The position numbers were made by a program, and so were the translations under genes. 64,000 nucleotides of DNA from Leisingera sp. ANG59 (GTDB lineage: Bacteria > Pseudomonadota > Alphaproteobacteria > Rhodobacterales > Rhodobacteraceae), in NCBI RefSeq assembly GCF_013317235.1, contig NZ_WLCM01000008.1, forward strand, positions 17,711-81,710, read 5' to 3'. Under the pieces are notes generated by a model, which was not told the DNA's origin, did no database searches, and was given only the letters and a program-made list of their open reading frames with translations. How positions within the stretch are numbered: the stretch's first letter is position 1; each line of letters starts with the position of its first letter. Below are positions 24,615-32,405 of the stretch, piece after piece.

Positions 24615-25925
24615 ATGGCGATGAACCTGCTCTATTCCAATGACCGCAAGGGCGAGTATCCAAACAGTTGGTATGCGGCGACCGCCGCACCGCTGGAGCG
24701 GTTTCCGGCGCTGAAAAGCGATGTAAAGGCGGACGTCTGCATCGTCGGCGGCGGCTACACGGGCCTGTCTGCCGCCCTGCATCTGGCAGAGGCAGGCCTG
24801 TCCGTCGTTCTGCTGGAAGCGCAGCGGGTGGGCTTTGGCGCCTCTGGCCGCAACGGCGGCCAGCTGGGCAGCGGCCAGCGGATGGAGCAGGACGGGCTGG
24901 AAAAGCTGGTCGGCCTCGATGATGCCCGCAAGCTCTGGGATCTGGCCGAAGGCGCCAAGGACCTGGTGAAGGGCCTGGTCGCCCGCCATTCCATCGACTG
25001 CCACCTGAAGCTTGGCTTGGCCCACGCCTGTTTCTCCAAGGGCGAAACAGCGCATGAGCATGCCTATGCCGAGCATCTTCAAAACCGTTACGGTTATAGC
25101 CAGATCGAACCGCTGAACGAGGAGCAAATGCAAGCCCTCTGCCCGTCGCCGGCCTATGTGGGGGGTTCCTTGGACAAGAGGGCGGGCCATCTTCACCCGC
25201 TCGCCTATGTGCTGGGCCTGGCCCGCGCAGCAGCCACTGCCGGAACCGTAATCCACGAGGGCAGCGAGGTTCTGGATATTGAGGAAGGCGCCAGGCTGCG
25301 TATCCGCACTGCAGGCGGCACCGTCACCGCGGATCACCTGATCCTTGCCTGCAACGGCTACCTCGGCGGGCTGAACGGCCAGGTCGCTGCGCGGGTGATG
25401 CCGATCAACAACTTCGTTGTGGCCACCGAACCGCTGGGTGAGGACGCCGCCCGGGTGCTGACCCGCGACGTTGCTGTTGCGGACACCAAATTCGTGGTGA
25501 ACTACTTCCGCCTCAGCCACGACAAGCGGCTGCTGTTCGGTGGCGGCGAAAGCTATGGCTACCGGTTCCCGGCAGACATCTCCGCCACCGTGCGCAAGCC
25601 GATGACGGAGATCTTCCCGCACTTGAAAGACGTGAAGATCGATTACGCCTGGGGCGGCACCCTGGGCATCACCATGAAGCGGATGCCGTACCTGGCGCGG
25701 CTGGCGCCCAATGTGCTGACCGCCTCCGGCTACTCCGGCCACGGCGTCGGCACCGCCACCCATGCGGGCCAGCTGATGGCGCAGGCCATTCAGGGGCAGG
25801 CCGAAGGGTTTGATACTATGGCCCGCGTCCCCGCCCCGCGCTTCCCCGGCGGGCCGCGGATGCGTTCTCCGCTTCTGGTGCTGGCCATGACCTGGTTTGC
25901 CATGCGCGACCGGCTGGGGGTCTGA
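24615..25925 (+). CDS. puuB: Gamma-glutamylputrescine oxidase-like FAD oxidoreductase (PuuB)
   Basis: 436 residues from the ATG at 24615, with GAGG seven bases upstream; a second ATG at 24621 is also possible. DAO-family flavoprotein: the dinucleotide-binding motif VCIVGGGYTGLSAALHLAEAG spans 41-61, then GFGASGRNGGQL. The C-terminus FPGGPRMRSP ... MRDRLGV matches the end of E. coli PuuB (FPGGRTLR ... RDRLGV), and YSGHGV is shared. PuuB oxidises gamma-glutamylputrescine to the aldehyde. No PuuC aldehyde dehydrogenase is in the window. Confidence 0.9.
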   Translation: MAMNLLYSNDRKGEYPNSWYAATAAPLERFPALKSDVKADVCIVGGGYTGLSAALHLAEAGLSVVLLEAQRVGFGASGRNGGQLGSGQRMEQDGLEKLVGLDDARKLWDLAEGAKDLVKGLVARHSIDCHLKLGLAHACFSKGETAHEHAYAEHLQNRYGYSQIEPLNEEQMQALCPSPAYVGGSLDKRAGHLHPLAYVLGLARAAATAGTVIHEGSEVLDIEEGARLRIRTAGGTVTADHLILACNGYLGGLNGQVAARVMPINNFVVATEPLGEDAARVLTRDVAVADTKFVVNYFRLSHDKRLLFGGGESYGYRFPADISATVRKPMTEIFPHLKDVKIDYAWGGTLGITMKRMPYLARLAPNVLTASGYSGHGVGTATHAGQLMAQAIQGQAEGFDTMARVPAPRFPGGPRMRSPLLVLAMTWFAMRDRLGV

Positions 25926-26073
25926 CGCCCCCGCCGGGCCGGCTGGTTTCCGCGCAACTCCGCAACAGTTCTGTGAAATTTCGCCGGGCGCGGCAAATTC
26001 CGCCGCGCCCGGGCTTGGCATCCCGGAAACTTAGTTTTAAATTTCCCAAAGAAACTATTCAGGATTTTGAAAT

Positions 26074-27279
26074 ATGGCCCTGCCGCCCAACGTTCATGAC
26101 GCTGAACCCATCCCCGCAGCCGCCCGCGATGCCATCGACGCCCTGATGCAATCGGGCGACCTGTTCCGCTACACAGCGCCGGAAGATGCGCCAGTGACGC
26201 TGCTGGAACAGGAATACGCGGCGCTCCTGGGCAGCAAATACGCGCTGGCGGTCTCTTCCTGCTCGGCGGCGCTGTTCCTGTCTCTGAAGGCGCTTGGCCT
26301 GCCCCGCGACGCGCGGGTTCTGATCCCGGCCTTCACCTTTGCCGCAGTGCCTTCTTCGGTGGTGCATGCAGACTGCGTGCCGGTGCTGTGCGAGGTGGGC
26401 GAGAATTACCGCATCGACATGGACGATTTCGAGGCCAAGCTGGACAGCGTGCAGGCTGTGATCATCAGCCATATGCGCGGCCATACCTCCGACATGGACG
26501 CGATCATGGCGCTGTGCGACGCCCGCGGCATCCCGGTGGTCGAAGACGCGGCCCATTCGCTGGGCACCACCTGGCACGGCCGGAACATCGGCACCATCGG
26601 CAAGGTGGGCTGCTTCTCGTTCCAGTCCTACAAGATGGTCAACGCCGGCGAAGGCGGCATCCTGATCACCGACGACGCCGACCTGATCGCCCGCGCCGTG
26701 ATTATGTCCGGCGCCTATGAGCACAACTGGAAAAAGCACAAGGGCCCGCACGGGGAAAACACTCCGGACCTGGAGCAGGCCTTTGCCAAGTGGCAGAACC
26801 AGCTGCCGCTGTATAACCTGCGGATGAGCAACCTGTCCGCCGCCGTGATCCGCCCGCAGCTGCCGGAGCTGGCGCGCCGGGTGCGAGACGGGCTTGCCAA
26901 CCACGACTATGTGGCCGAACGGCTGAACGCCTCGCCCTATTTTGACGTTCCGGCACCGCTGGCCCCGGAACGCCGGGCGCCGGATTCGATCCAGTTCAAC
27001 CTGGTGGATCTCAGCGAGGCGCAGACCCGTGCTTTTGCCGCCGCGGCTGAGGTCAAGGGCGTCAAGGTGCAGGTCTTCGGCCTCTCCACCGACAACGCAC
27101 GCGCCTTCTGGAACTGGCAGTTCCTGCGCGATCAGCCCGACCTGCCGCAGACCCGCGCGATGCTGATGAAAGCCTGCGACGTGCGCCTGCCGGTGCGCCT
27201 GACCCGGGCGGAGCTGGACGTGATCGCGGACATACTGCTGGCCGCGGCCGAGGAAACCATGGGCAGGGCAGCTGCCTGA
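26074..27279 (+). CDS. DegT/DnrJ/EryC1/StrS family PLP aminotransferase
   Basis: 401 residues, fold type I. GSKYALAVSSCSAALFLSL (53-71), PAFTFAAVPSSV, the PLP-holding EDAAHSLG (157-164) and the lysine in FSFQSYKMVNAGEGG (K187) are present. Family members aminate sugar nucleotides or cyclitols. Here it is solitary: no sugar-nucleotide or glycosyltransferase genes are adjacent. It follows puuB by about 150 bases on the same strand, so it may be part of the amine operon or independent. The ATG has no strong ribosome site. A terminator follows. Confidence 0.88.
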   Translation: MALPPNVHDAEPIPAAARDAIDALMQSGDLFRYTAPEDAPVTLLEQEYAALLGSKYALAVSSCSAALFLSLKALGLPRDARVLIPAFTFAAVPSSVVHADCVPVLCEVGENYRIDMDDFEAKLDSVQAVIISHMRGHTSDMDAIMALCDARGIPVVEDAAHSLGTTWHGRNIGTIGKVGCFSFQSYKMVNAGEGGILITDDADLIARAVIMSGAYEHNWKKHKGPHGENTPDLEQAFAKWQNQLPLYNLRMSNLSAAVIRPQLPELARRVRDGLANHDYVAERLNASPYFDVPAPLAPERRAPDSIQFNLVDLSEAQTRAFAAAAEVKGVKVQVFGLSTDNARAFWNWQFLRDQPDLPQTRAMLMKACDVRLPVRLTRAELDVIADILLAAAEETMGRAAA

Positions 27280-27306
27280 GGACCACTGGCGCTTTAGCGC
27301 GTTATC

Positions 27307-27332
27307 GCCCTGGCCCTGCGCCGGGGCTTTTT
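27307..27332 (+). terminator. Terminator after the DegT aminotransferase gene
   Basis: GCCCTGG - seven-base loop - CCGGGGC (one G-U pair) followed by TTTTT, 28 bases after the stop. Confidence 0.75.
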
Positions 27333-27373
27333 CATGATTGCAATCCAGGCTTGTGCCGTCCACGTTGCCGCCC

Positions 27374-27895
27374 ATGAAAGGCCCGATGAAATTCAAACGG
27401 CGCCCGGCCACCGCGCTGGTTGCCATGGCAAATTCCCTGAGCATGGGGGATGCCGTCCCCGAGGACGAACTGAGCCAGATCATTGGCGCGGTTGTGTCCG
27501 GCCGAGCGGAGCGGGCCGCGCTGCTCGCTGCCCTCCGGGCGTCGAACGACCCGGACTGCGGGCTGGCCGTAGCCGACCTGCTGATCGCCTTTGCCACGGA
27601 AGCCGCCGGGGCTGAGGCGCAGGCCAGAGACGCAGACCAAGTCATCGGCCAATGGGCGCAGCGGCTGGCCGCAGGCGCGCTGCTGGCGAGCTTTGGCGCA
27701 GCCATTGCCGGCACCGTCACCGGCGGGCTGGCCTTTGGCCTCACACTACTGTCCTTTTCAGGCTTCATTTTCGCCACCGCCTCCAGGATCGGCGGGCGGG
27801 GGAAAATGCGCCGCCGCGCGCAAGACCGGGAAAGCGCCGACTCGCTGGCCCGCCACGTGCTCGAGGCAGGCAAACTTAAGCAAGACGGGAAGTGA
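27374..27895 (+). CDS. Hypothetical membrane protein
   Basis: About 173 residues from the ATG at 27374 (27386 is an alternative). An N-terminal soluble helical part (DAVPEDELSQIIGAVVSGRAERAALLAALRAS) is followed by hydrophobic segments around residues 102-121 and 126-146 (ASFGAAIAGTVTGGLAFGLT and LLSFSGFIFATA), then a basic tail (GRGKMRRRAQDRES). Two adjacent transmembrane helices with a short turn are likely. I do not recognise the family. The next small membrane protein gene starts 53 bases downstream. Confidence 0.55.
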   Translation: MKGPMKFKRRPATALVAMANSLSMGDAVPEDELSQIIGAVVSGRAERAALLAALRASNDPDCGLAVADLLIAFATEAAGAEAQARDADQVIGQWAQRLAAGALLASFGAAIAGTVTGGLAFGLTLLSFSGFIFATASRIGGRGKMRRRAQDRESADSLARHVLEAGKLKQDGK

Positions 27896-27948
27896 TATGG
27901 AATTTTCAGCTTTCTTCCCCTATATTGGCAGCACAACCGGAGAACCAC

Positions 27949-28143
27949 ATGTTCGAAGCCATGGGACTTGAGACTGTCATCGTCAGCACGATCATTGGCG
28001 CCTGCGCCCTTTCCTTTGGCGCCAGCGCCTATCTTTTCATGCGCGCGCGTCCGCAACCGGCGGCAAAAGATTTGGACAAAATCGTGAAAAACGCCCCCTA
28101 TCACCGCCTGCACAACGTGCTGAAGGTCGAGGCCGGGTCCTGA
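27949..28143 (+). CDS. Small single-span membrane protein, hypothetical
   Basis: 64 residues from the ATG at 27949 with GGAG seven bases upstream. One transmembrane helix (TVIVSTIIGACALSFGASAYLFM, about 9-31) is followed by a charged tail ending KIVKNAPYHRLHNVLKVEAGS. No family is recognised. It shares its neighbourhood with the preceding membrane protein and lies opposite phaR across a shared hairpin. Confidence 0.55.
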   Translation: MFEAMGLETVIVSTIIGACALSFGASAYLFMRARPQPAAKDLDKIVKNAPYHRLHNVLKVEAGS

Positions 28144-28176
28144 TCCGCACACGCAACTAACTGACCGCGCATTAAA

Positions 28177-28205
28177 AAGCCCCCGCCGAACCGGACAGGG
28201 GGCTT
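28177..28205 (-). terminator. Terminator of phaR (convergent region)
   Basis: AAGCCCCC - 13-base loop - GGGGGCTT. On the minus strand the stem is followed by TTTTT-equivalent bases, so it serves phaR best; on the plus strand the T tract is weak. Confidence 0.75.
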
Positions 28206-28242
28206 ATCTGTAAGTACTGCTGTCAGCGCCGGGCGCTGCGCG

Positions 28243-28800
28243 TCACTTCATCTTCGACAGTTTTTCCTGCAGCGCCGCCAGCTGTTTCTTGATGTCGTCC
28301 AGATCCTCGCCGCTGCCTTCGGATTTCTCTTCGTCAGCCGCGCCGCCGGTCCATCCGCCGGCACCGAACCCGCCGGTCATCGCCTTCAGGAACGCTTCCT
28401 GTTGCGCCTTCATCGCCTCGAACCCAGGCATCTTGGACATCGGGTTCATGGCGTTCATGTTCTCCATCATCTTCGACTGGCTCTCGCGCAGCATGTCAAA
28501 GGAGGTCTGCAGGAACTGCGGCATCACCCCGCCGCCCGGCACCATGTAGCTGCGCACCAGGTCGTTCAGCACATTGACAGGCAGCACGTTCTCGCCGCGA
28601 CTCTCATGCTCGGCAATAATCTGCAGCAGATACTGGCGGGTCAGGTCGTCACCGGTCTTCAGGTCGACGATCTGCACTTCGCGGCCTTCCCGGATGAACC
28701 CGGCGATATCCTCCAGCGTTACATAATCGCTGGTCTCGGTGTTATAGAGCCGCCGGCTCGCATACCGTTTGATCAGCAAGGGTTTGTCCTGTTCTGCCAT
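28243..28800 (-). CDS. phaR: Polyhydroxyalkanoate synthesis repressor PhaR
   Basis: 185 residues. The N-terminal PHB/PHA accumulation regulator DNA-binding domain is clear (LLIKRYASRRLYNTETSDYV, about 8-27, then TLEDIAGFIREGREVQIVD), followed by the PHB-binding domain (LPVNVLNDLVRSYMVPGG) and a Met-rich, Gln-rich helical tail ending in a coiled coil (DDIKKQLAALQEKLSKMK). PhaR binds DNA when no polymer is present and leaves it for PHB granules, releasing phasin and polymer genes. The CTGC-N3-GCAG sites near phaP and phaC/phaZ are its likely targets. Confidence 0.95.
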   Translation of the reverse strand: MAEQDKPLLIKRYASRRLYNTETSDYVTLEDIAGFIREGREVQIVDLKTGDDLTRQYLLQIIAEHESRGENVLPVNVLNDLVRSYMVPGGGVMPQFLQTSFDMLRESQSKMMENMNAMNPMSKMPGFEAMKAQQEAFLKAMTGGFGAGGWTGGAADEEKSEGSGEDLDDIKKQLAALQEKLSKMK

Positions 28801-28996
28801 GTGTTCCCTCCCCGGTCATGACGCATTGCAGCGAAGCCTATGCCACTGCAGAACAAAAGGGAAGCCTTGGCGTGTTTTCCGCAACAATTGTTCTGTACAG
28901 CCCTGCTGCATCTGCATCGAAAGCGCTTGACCTGAACCTGGCTTGAGCTTTTATCAGTACCCCCGCACCAGAATTTTAGAGCGGGAGCACACAGCT

Positions 28997-29866
28997 ATGA
29001 ACATCCTGATCCTGGGCGGAACCGGCTCCATCGGCACCGCAGTCACCCAAGAACTTATCCGCCACGGCCACGGCGTCACCGGCCTCAGCCGGTCGCAGGC
29101 TTCGGACCGCAAGCTGGAAGCGATGGGCGCCCGCACCCTGCGCGGCGATCTGCGCAGCCCCGGCGCCTGGATCCGCGAAGCGGCCCGCGCGGACGGGCTG
29201 ATCCAGCTCGCCGCAACCTTCGATGATGACATGGCCGAGGCCGATACCACGGCCATTGCCGCCATCCTGCAGCAAGCCGCCCTGCGCCCGGAGCCGCTGC
29301 GGATGATCTACACCGGCGGCTGCTGGCTCTATGGCGCGACCGGCAGCCGCATCGCGGATGAGGCCAGCCCGATGCGGCCGATCAAACCCTTTGCCTGGAT
29401 GGAGAGGAACGCCCGCACGGTTCTGTCCTCGCCCGCCGTCTCAGCCGCGGTGATCCACCCGGCGATGGTCTACCACGCCGGGGGCGGCGCGTTTTCAAGC
29501 TACCTCGACGCCGCCCGCAACGGGCAGCCGTTCGAGATCTGGGGCAGCATCTCTACCCGCTGGCCGCTGATCCAGCGTGATGACCTGGCCCGCGCCTACC
29601 GCCTGCTGCTGGAAAATCCGGAACTCACCGGCCATTTCAACGCCAGCGCCCAGGACGGCGTGTCGGTGGCGGAGATCACCGGCGAGATCGCCCGCCGCCA
29701 CGGCCACGACAGCGGCTATGTGGTGCGCAGCCTGAAGCACGTGCTGTTCGAATACGGCGCCTGGGCCGAAGGCCCTGTATTGGACCAGCAGATGGGCTCC
29801 TCCAAACTGCGCCGCCTGACCGGCTGGCAGCCGCAATATGCCAGCTTCCGCGATGCGCAGTTCTGA
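28997..29866 (+). CDS. NAD-dependent epimerase/dehydratase family protein
   Basis: 289 residues from the ATG at 28997 with GGGAG upstream. Extended short-chain dehydrogenase: Rossmann motif ILGGTGSIGTAV (4-15), followed by DLRSPGAW, and YTGGCWLYGATG in the position of the usual substrate loop. The canonical Tyr-x-x-x-Lys is not obvious, so it may be an atypical or NmrA-like member that binds but reduces nothing. It stands alone, divergent from phaR. Substrate unknown. Confidence 0.8.
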   Translation: MNILILGGTGSIGTAVTQELIRHGHGVTGLSRSQASDRKLEAMGARTLRGDLRSPGAWIREAARADGLIQLAATFDDDMAEADTTAIAAILQQAALRPEPLRMIYTGGCWLYGATGSRIADEASPMRPIKPFAWMERNARTVLSSPAVSAAVIHPAMVYHAGGGAFSSYLDAARNGQPFEIWGSISTRWPLIQRDDLARAYRLLLENPELTGHFNASAQDGVSVAEITGEIARRHGHDSGYVVRSLKHVLFEYGAWAEGPVLDQQMGSSKLRRLTGWQPQYASFRDAQF

Positions 29867-29939
29867 AGGAAAGTCATAAACCGCTGAAAAAGGGCGCGCT
29901 TTCCCACCCCATAAAACCACTAAAAAATCCTCAATATGA

Positions 29940-29945
29940 TATAAT
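29940..29945 (+). promoter_or_regulatory. Candidate -10 element (TATAAT) of the cyclase gene
   Basis: A perfect TATAAT in an AT-rich stretch, 34 bases upstream of the ATG at 29980. No good -35 hexamer is seen at the right distance, so either an activator is involved or this is chance. Confidence 0.35.
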
Positions 29946-29979
29946 ACAGGCTAGGTCTTTGAGTCTGTGGTGCAGGAGA

Positions 29980-31728
29980 ATGGCTGACCAAGGGGACAGA
30001 CAAAGACAAGCTGCCATATTGATTGCTGACGTTGCCGGTTTTTCCGCGCTTGTGGAAACAGGGGAATCCGAGGCCGTTGCGGCCGTGCGCAAACTGGCCG
30101 ACCAGATCATCGTGCCCGCAGCGCGTCAGTATTCGGGCCAGCTTGTCAAAACACTGGGGGACGGTTTTCTTCTGGAATTTCCCTCCTCCTTGCAGGCTGT
30201 GAAAGCTGCCCTGCTGATATCCCGGAGGGCAACAGGCCAGGCGGCCAGCCCGGACCATAAGCGTCTGGCATTACGCATGGGCATCCACACGGGAAGTGTG
30301 ATCTCATCCGGAGACGACCTGTTCGGAAACTGCGTCAACATTGCTGCCCGGCTTGAAAGCCTGGCCGGGCCTGGCGAAATCTGTGTCTCAGGCACCGTGC
30401 AGGAACAGGTCCGGGGGCGGATCAATGCCGCCTTCGACGACCTGGGCCTGCAGGTCATCCGCAACATTTCCGATCCTGTGCGGATTTTCCGCATTGCTGA
30501 AAACACCATGCCGCAGCTGGATCCTGAAGGCCCGGCCTACGAAATCTCCATTGCGGTTCTGCCTTTCACCGGCAAACCTGCCGATGCGGACAGCGCAAGC
30601 AACCTGGCGGAATCGCTGACCGAGGACATCACCATCGGCCTCTCCCGCTTTCGCGACCTGCGGGTGATATCCCGAACGACCGCGCTGCGCTATGCCAGCA
30701 GCGCCTCGGAGACTTCCCTGGCCGCGGTTGAACTGGGTGTACGCTACCTGGCCGAAGGCACTGTACGGCATTTGCCGGACAGACTACGGGTCGCCATCAC
30801 TCTGGCCGATGGGATCAGCGGCACTACGCTGCTCAGCGAACAATTCCATCTGGAGGCCGACGCCGGCATTGGCCAGCAGGACGCTCTGGCCCGGCAGATC
30901 ACGCAAACCCTGGCGGGACAGCTGCAAGCCACTGCAAAACGGAAAGCGGCCGCGATATCCGCAAGCGGCGCTCCGATGACCGCGAGGGAACTTGTCCTGA
31001 AAGCAAAGGCACTGATCCTGGACACTCGCGACGCGCTGTTCCAATGCCGCAGCCTGTACCAGCAGGCCAGCGACGCCGACCCTGGTAACGCCACTGCCTG
31101 TTCAGGTCTGGCGCTGACTTACTTGGTGGAATGGATGAGCGGCTGGGGCAAGTCGCCTGCCGAAACCCTGGACCGGGCCTTCCCGCTGCTGCGCCGCGCC
31201 GCCCGCATCGACCCCTTGGACAGCGTGGCGCAGCGCCGCCTGGCAGTCATGCATCTGTTCAAGGGCGAGTATTCCCTGGCAGAGGATCATTTCCAGCGCG
31301 CTCTGGCGCTCAACCCGAATGACACAGACGCCATGGCCTTTCGCGGCTTGGCCATGATCTATCAGGGCAAGCCGGAAAAAGCGCTTGCCGAGCTTGAGGA
31401 GGCCACCGCACGCAACCCGTTCCATCCAACATATTTCCATTGGTTCAAAGGCCTGGCGCTGTACATGTGCCGGGAATACAAGCCCGGCATTTCAGAGGTG
31501 AACAAGGCGGTCGGGCTGTTTCCGGGTTTCCCCGCGCCGCGCCGCCACCTGGCGGCCTGCTACGGCCAGCTGGGCGACCGATCTGCCGCAGCCCAGGAAT
31601 GCGAGCGCATTCTGCAGCTGGAACCCGGATTTTCAGTCAACCGCATCCGCGGCACGCTGCCCTTCGCAAAAGCGGAAGACCTGGAGCATTACTGCGACGG
31701 TTTGCGCCTCGCCGGGCTGCCGGACTGA
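29980..31728 (+). CDS. Class III adenylate/guanylate cyclase with C-terminal TPR region
   Basis: 582 residues from the ATG at 29980 (AGGAG lies very close, one base before). The catalytic domain spans about 10-180: first metal Asp in LIADVAGFSALV (D17), second in KTLGDGFLLEF (D61), and GIHTGSVISSGDDLFGNCVNIAARLE. A TolB/adenylate-cyclase-associated domain follows (about 195-320: ISIAVLPFTG ... LAESLTEDITIGLSRFRDLRVISR), then TPR-like repeats (about 370-560, e.g. FKGEYSLAEDHFQRALALNPND). Soluble, no membrane segment. Such proteins in rhizobia and roseobacters make cAMP in response to unknown partners. Confidence 0.9.
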   Translation: MADQGDRQRQAAILIADVAGFSALVETGESEAVAAVRKLADQIIVPAARQYSGQLVKTLGDGFLLEFPSSLQAVKAALLISRRATGQAASPDHKRLALRMGIHTGSVISSGDDLFGNCVNIAARLESLAGPGEICVSGTVQEQVRGRINAAFDDLGLQVIRNISDPVRIFRIAENTMPQLDPEGPAYEISIAVLPFTGKPADADSASNLAESLTEDITIGLSRFRDLRVISRTTALRYASSASETSLAAVELGVRYLAEGTVRHLPDRLRVAITLADGISGTTLLSEQFHLEADAGIGQQDALARQITQTLAGQLQATAKRKAAAISASGAPMTARELVLKAKALILDTRDALFQCRSLYQQASDADPGNATACSGLALTYLVEWMSGWGKSPAETLDRAFPLLRRAARIDPLDSVAQRRLAVMHLFKGEYSLAEDHFQRALALNPNDTDAMAFRGLAMIYQGKPEKALAELEEATARNPFHPTYFHWFKGLALYMCREYKPGISEVNKAVGLFPGFPAPRRHLAACYGQLGDRSAAAQECERILQLEPGFSVNRIRGTLPFAKAEDLEHYCDGLRLAGLPD

Positions 31729-31741
31729 CCTCCCGAAATGC

Positions 31742-31772
31742 AAAAGGACAGGCCTTGCGGCCTGCCCTTCTT
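31742..31772 (-). terminator. Terminator of phaP, shared with the cyclase gene end
   Basis: GGACAGGCC - TTGC - GGCCTGCCC lies between two convergent stops. On the minus strand a GCAA loop is followed by TTTT, giving a good terminator for phasin; on the plus strand the stem is followed by TTCTT and may also work. Confidence 0.75.
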
Positions 31773-31823
31773 CACGGTCCGGCTCCGTCAGGGAGGAGAG
31801 CGAGGGCCGGATCGTGGACGTTC

Positions 31824-32273
31824 TTACTTGGCAGCTGCCGAAGCTTTCTTCGCTGCGGAGGTCACCTCTTCGGTGGCCTTTTTCACGGCAGCGGTTGCTT
31901 CTTCGGTTGCGTCTTTGCCAGCAGCCATCAGCAGCTCAACGGTGTCCATCTGGACTTTCTTTGCCACTTCGGCGAAGGCAGCCATGTTTTCGGCAGCCAC
32001 TTCAGCGGAAGCGGACGCGAAGTCGGTTGCGGCTTTGGCGTAGTCGGCCGGCTCTGCCTTGACTTTGGAAACGTCGCCCAGCTTGGCGATGGTTTCTTTG
32101 GTCCACTTGTTGGAGATCTCGGCGGATTTGCCGGCAGCGTCCAGCGCAACGGCGGACAGCTTCTCGTTCAGGGCTGCGGTGTTCTTGAATGCGTCTTCCA
32201 TCGCTTTGGTGTCGACCGGGAAGGCGCCCATGAAGTCTTTCATCATCGCGGTGAAGTCTTGGGTCTTTGCCAT
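31824..32273 (-). CDS. phaP: Phasin (PHB granule-associated protein)
   Basis: 149 residues, Ala- and Lys-rich, almost entirely helical (MAKTQDFTAMMKDF start, tail KKATEEVTSAAKKASAAAK), the pattern of Rhodobacter/Paracoccus-type phasins. It coats PHB granules and limits their fusion. It lies downstream of phaC on the same strand with its own promoter region containing two exact CTGC-N3-GCAG sites, so PhaR control is likely. Confidence 0.92.
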   Translation of the reverse strand: MAKTQDFTAMMKDFMGAFPVDTKAMEDAFKNTAALNEKLSAVALDAAGKSAEISNKWTKETIAKLGDVSKVKAEPADYAKAATDFASASAEVAAENMAAFAEVAKKVQMDTVELLMAAGKDATEEATAAVKKATEEVTSAAKKASAAAK

Positions 32274-32340
32274 AGTTCTAATTCCTCAGAAAGCTGCAGC
32301 AGGACCATCCTGCGCTCTTAGCATGAGAGGAATATGCTTT

Positions 32341-32351
32341 CTGCACCGCAG
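32341..32351. promoter_or_regulatory. PhaR-type site CTGC-ACC-GCAG upstream of phaP
   Basis: Exact match to the CTGC-N3/4-GCAG pattern described for PhaR of Paracoccus/Rhodobacter, 68 bases upstream of the phaP ATG. A second exact copy lies 18 bases further upstream. Confidence 0.65.
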
Positions 32352-32369
32352 CATTTCAAGGGTTTTCTG

Positions 32370-32380
32370 CTGCGGTGCAG
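32370..32380. promoter_or_regulatory. PhaR-type site CTGC-GGT-GCAG upstream of phaP
   Basis: Second exact copy, 97 bases upstream of the phaP start and in the 132-base gap after phaC. A weaker third match (CTGC-ACTT-GCAA) follows at 32392-32403. Confidence 0.65.
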
Positions 32381-32405
32381 AAAAATTCTTTCTGCACTTG
32401 CAAAA

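Noticed and set aside
26059-28152. A roughly 700-codon open frame on the minus strand
   Set aside because: It runs antisense to the DegT gene and two small membrane protein genes and shows no domain or start context.
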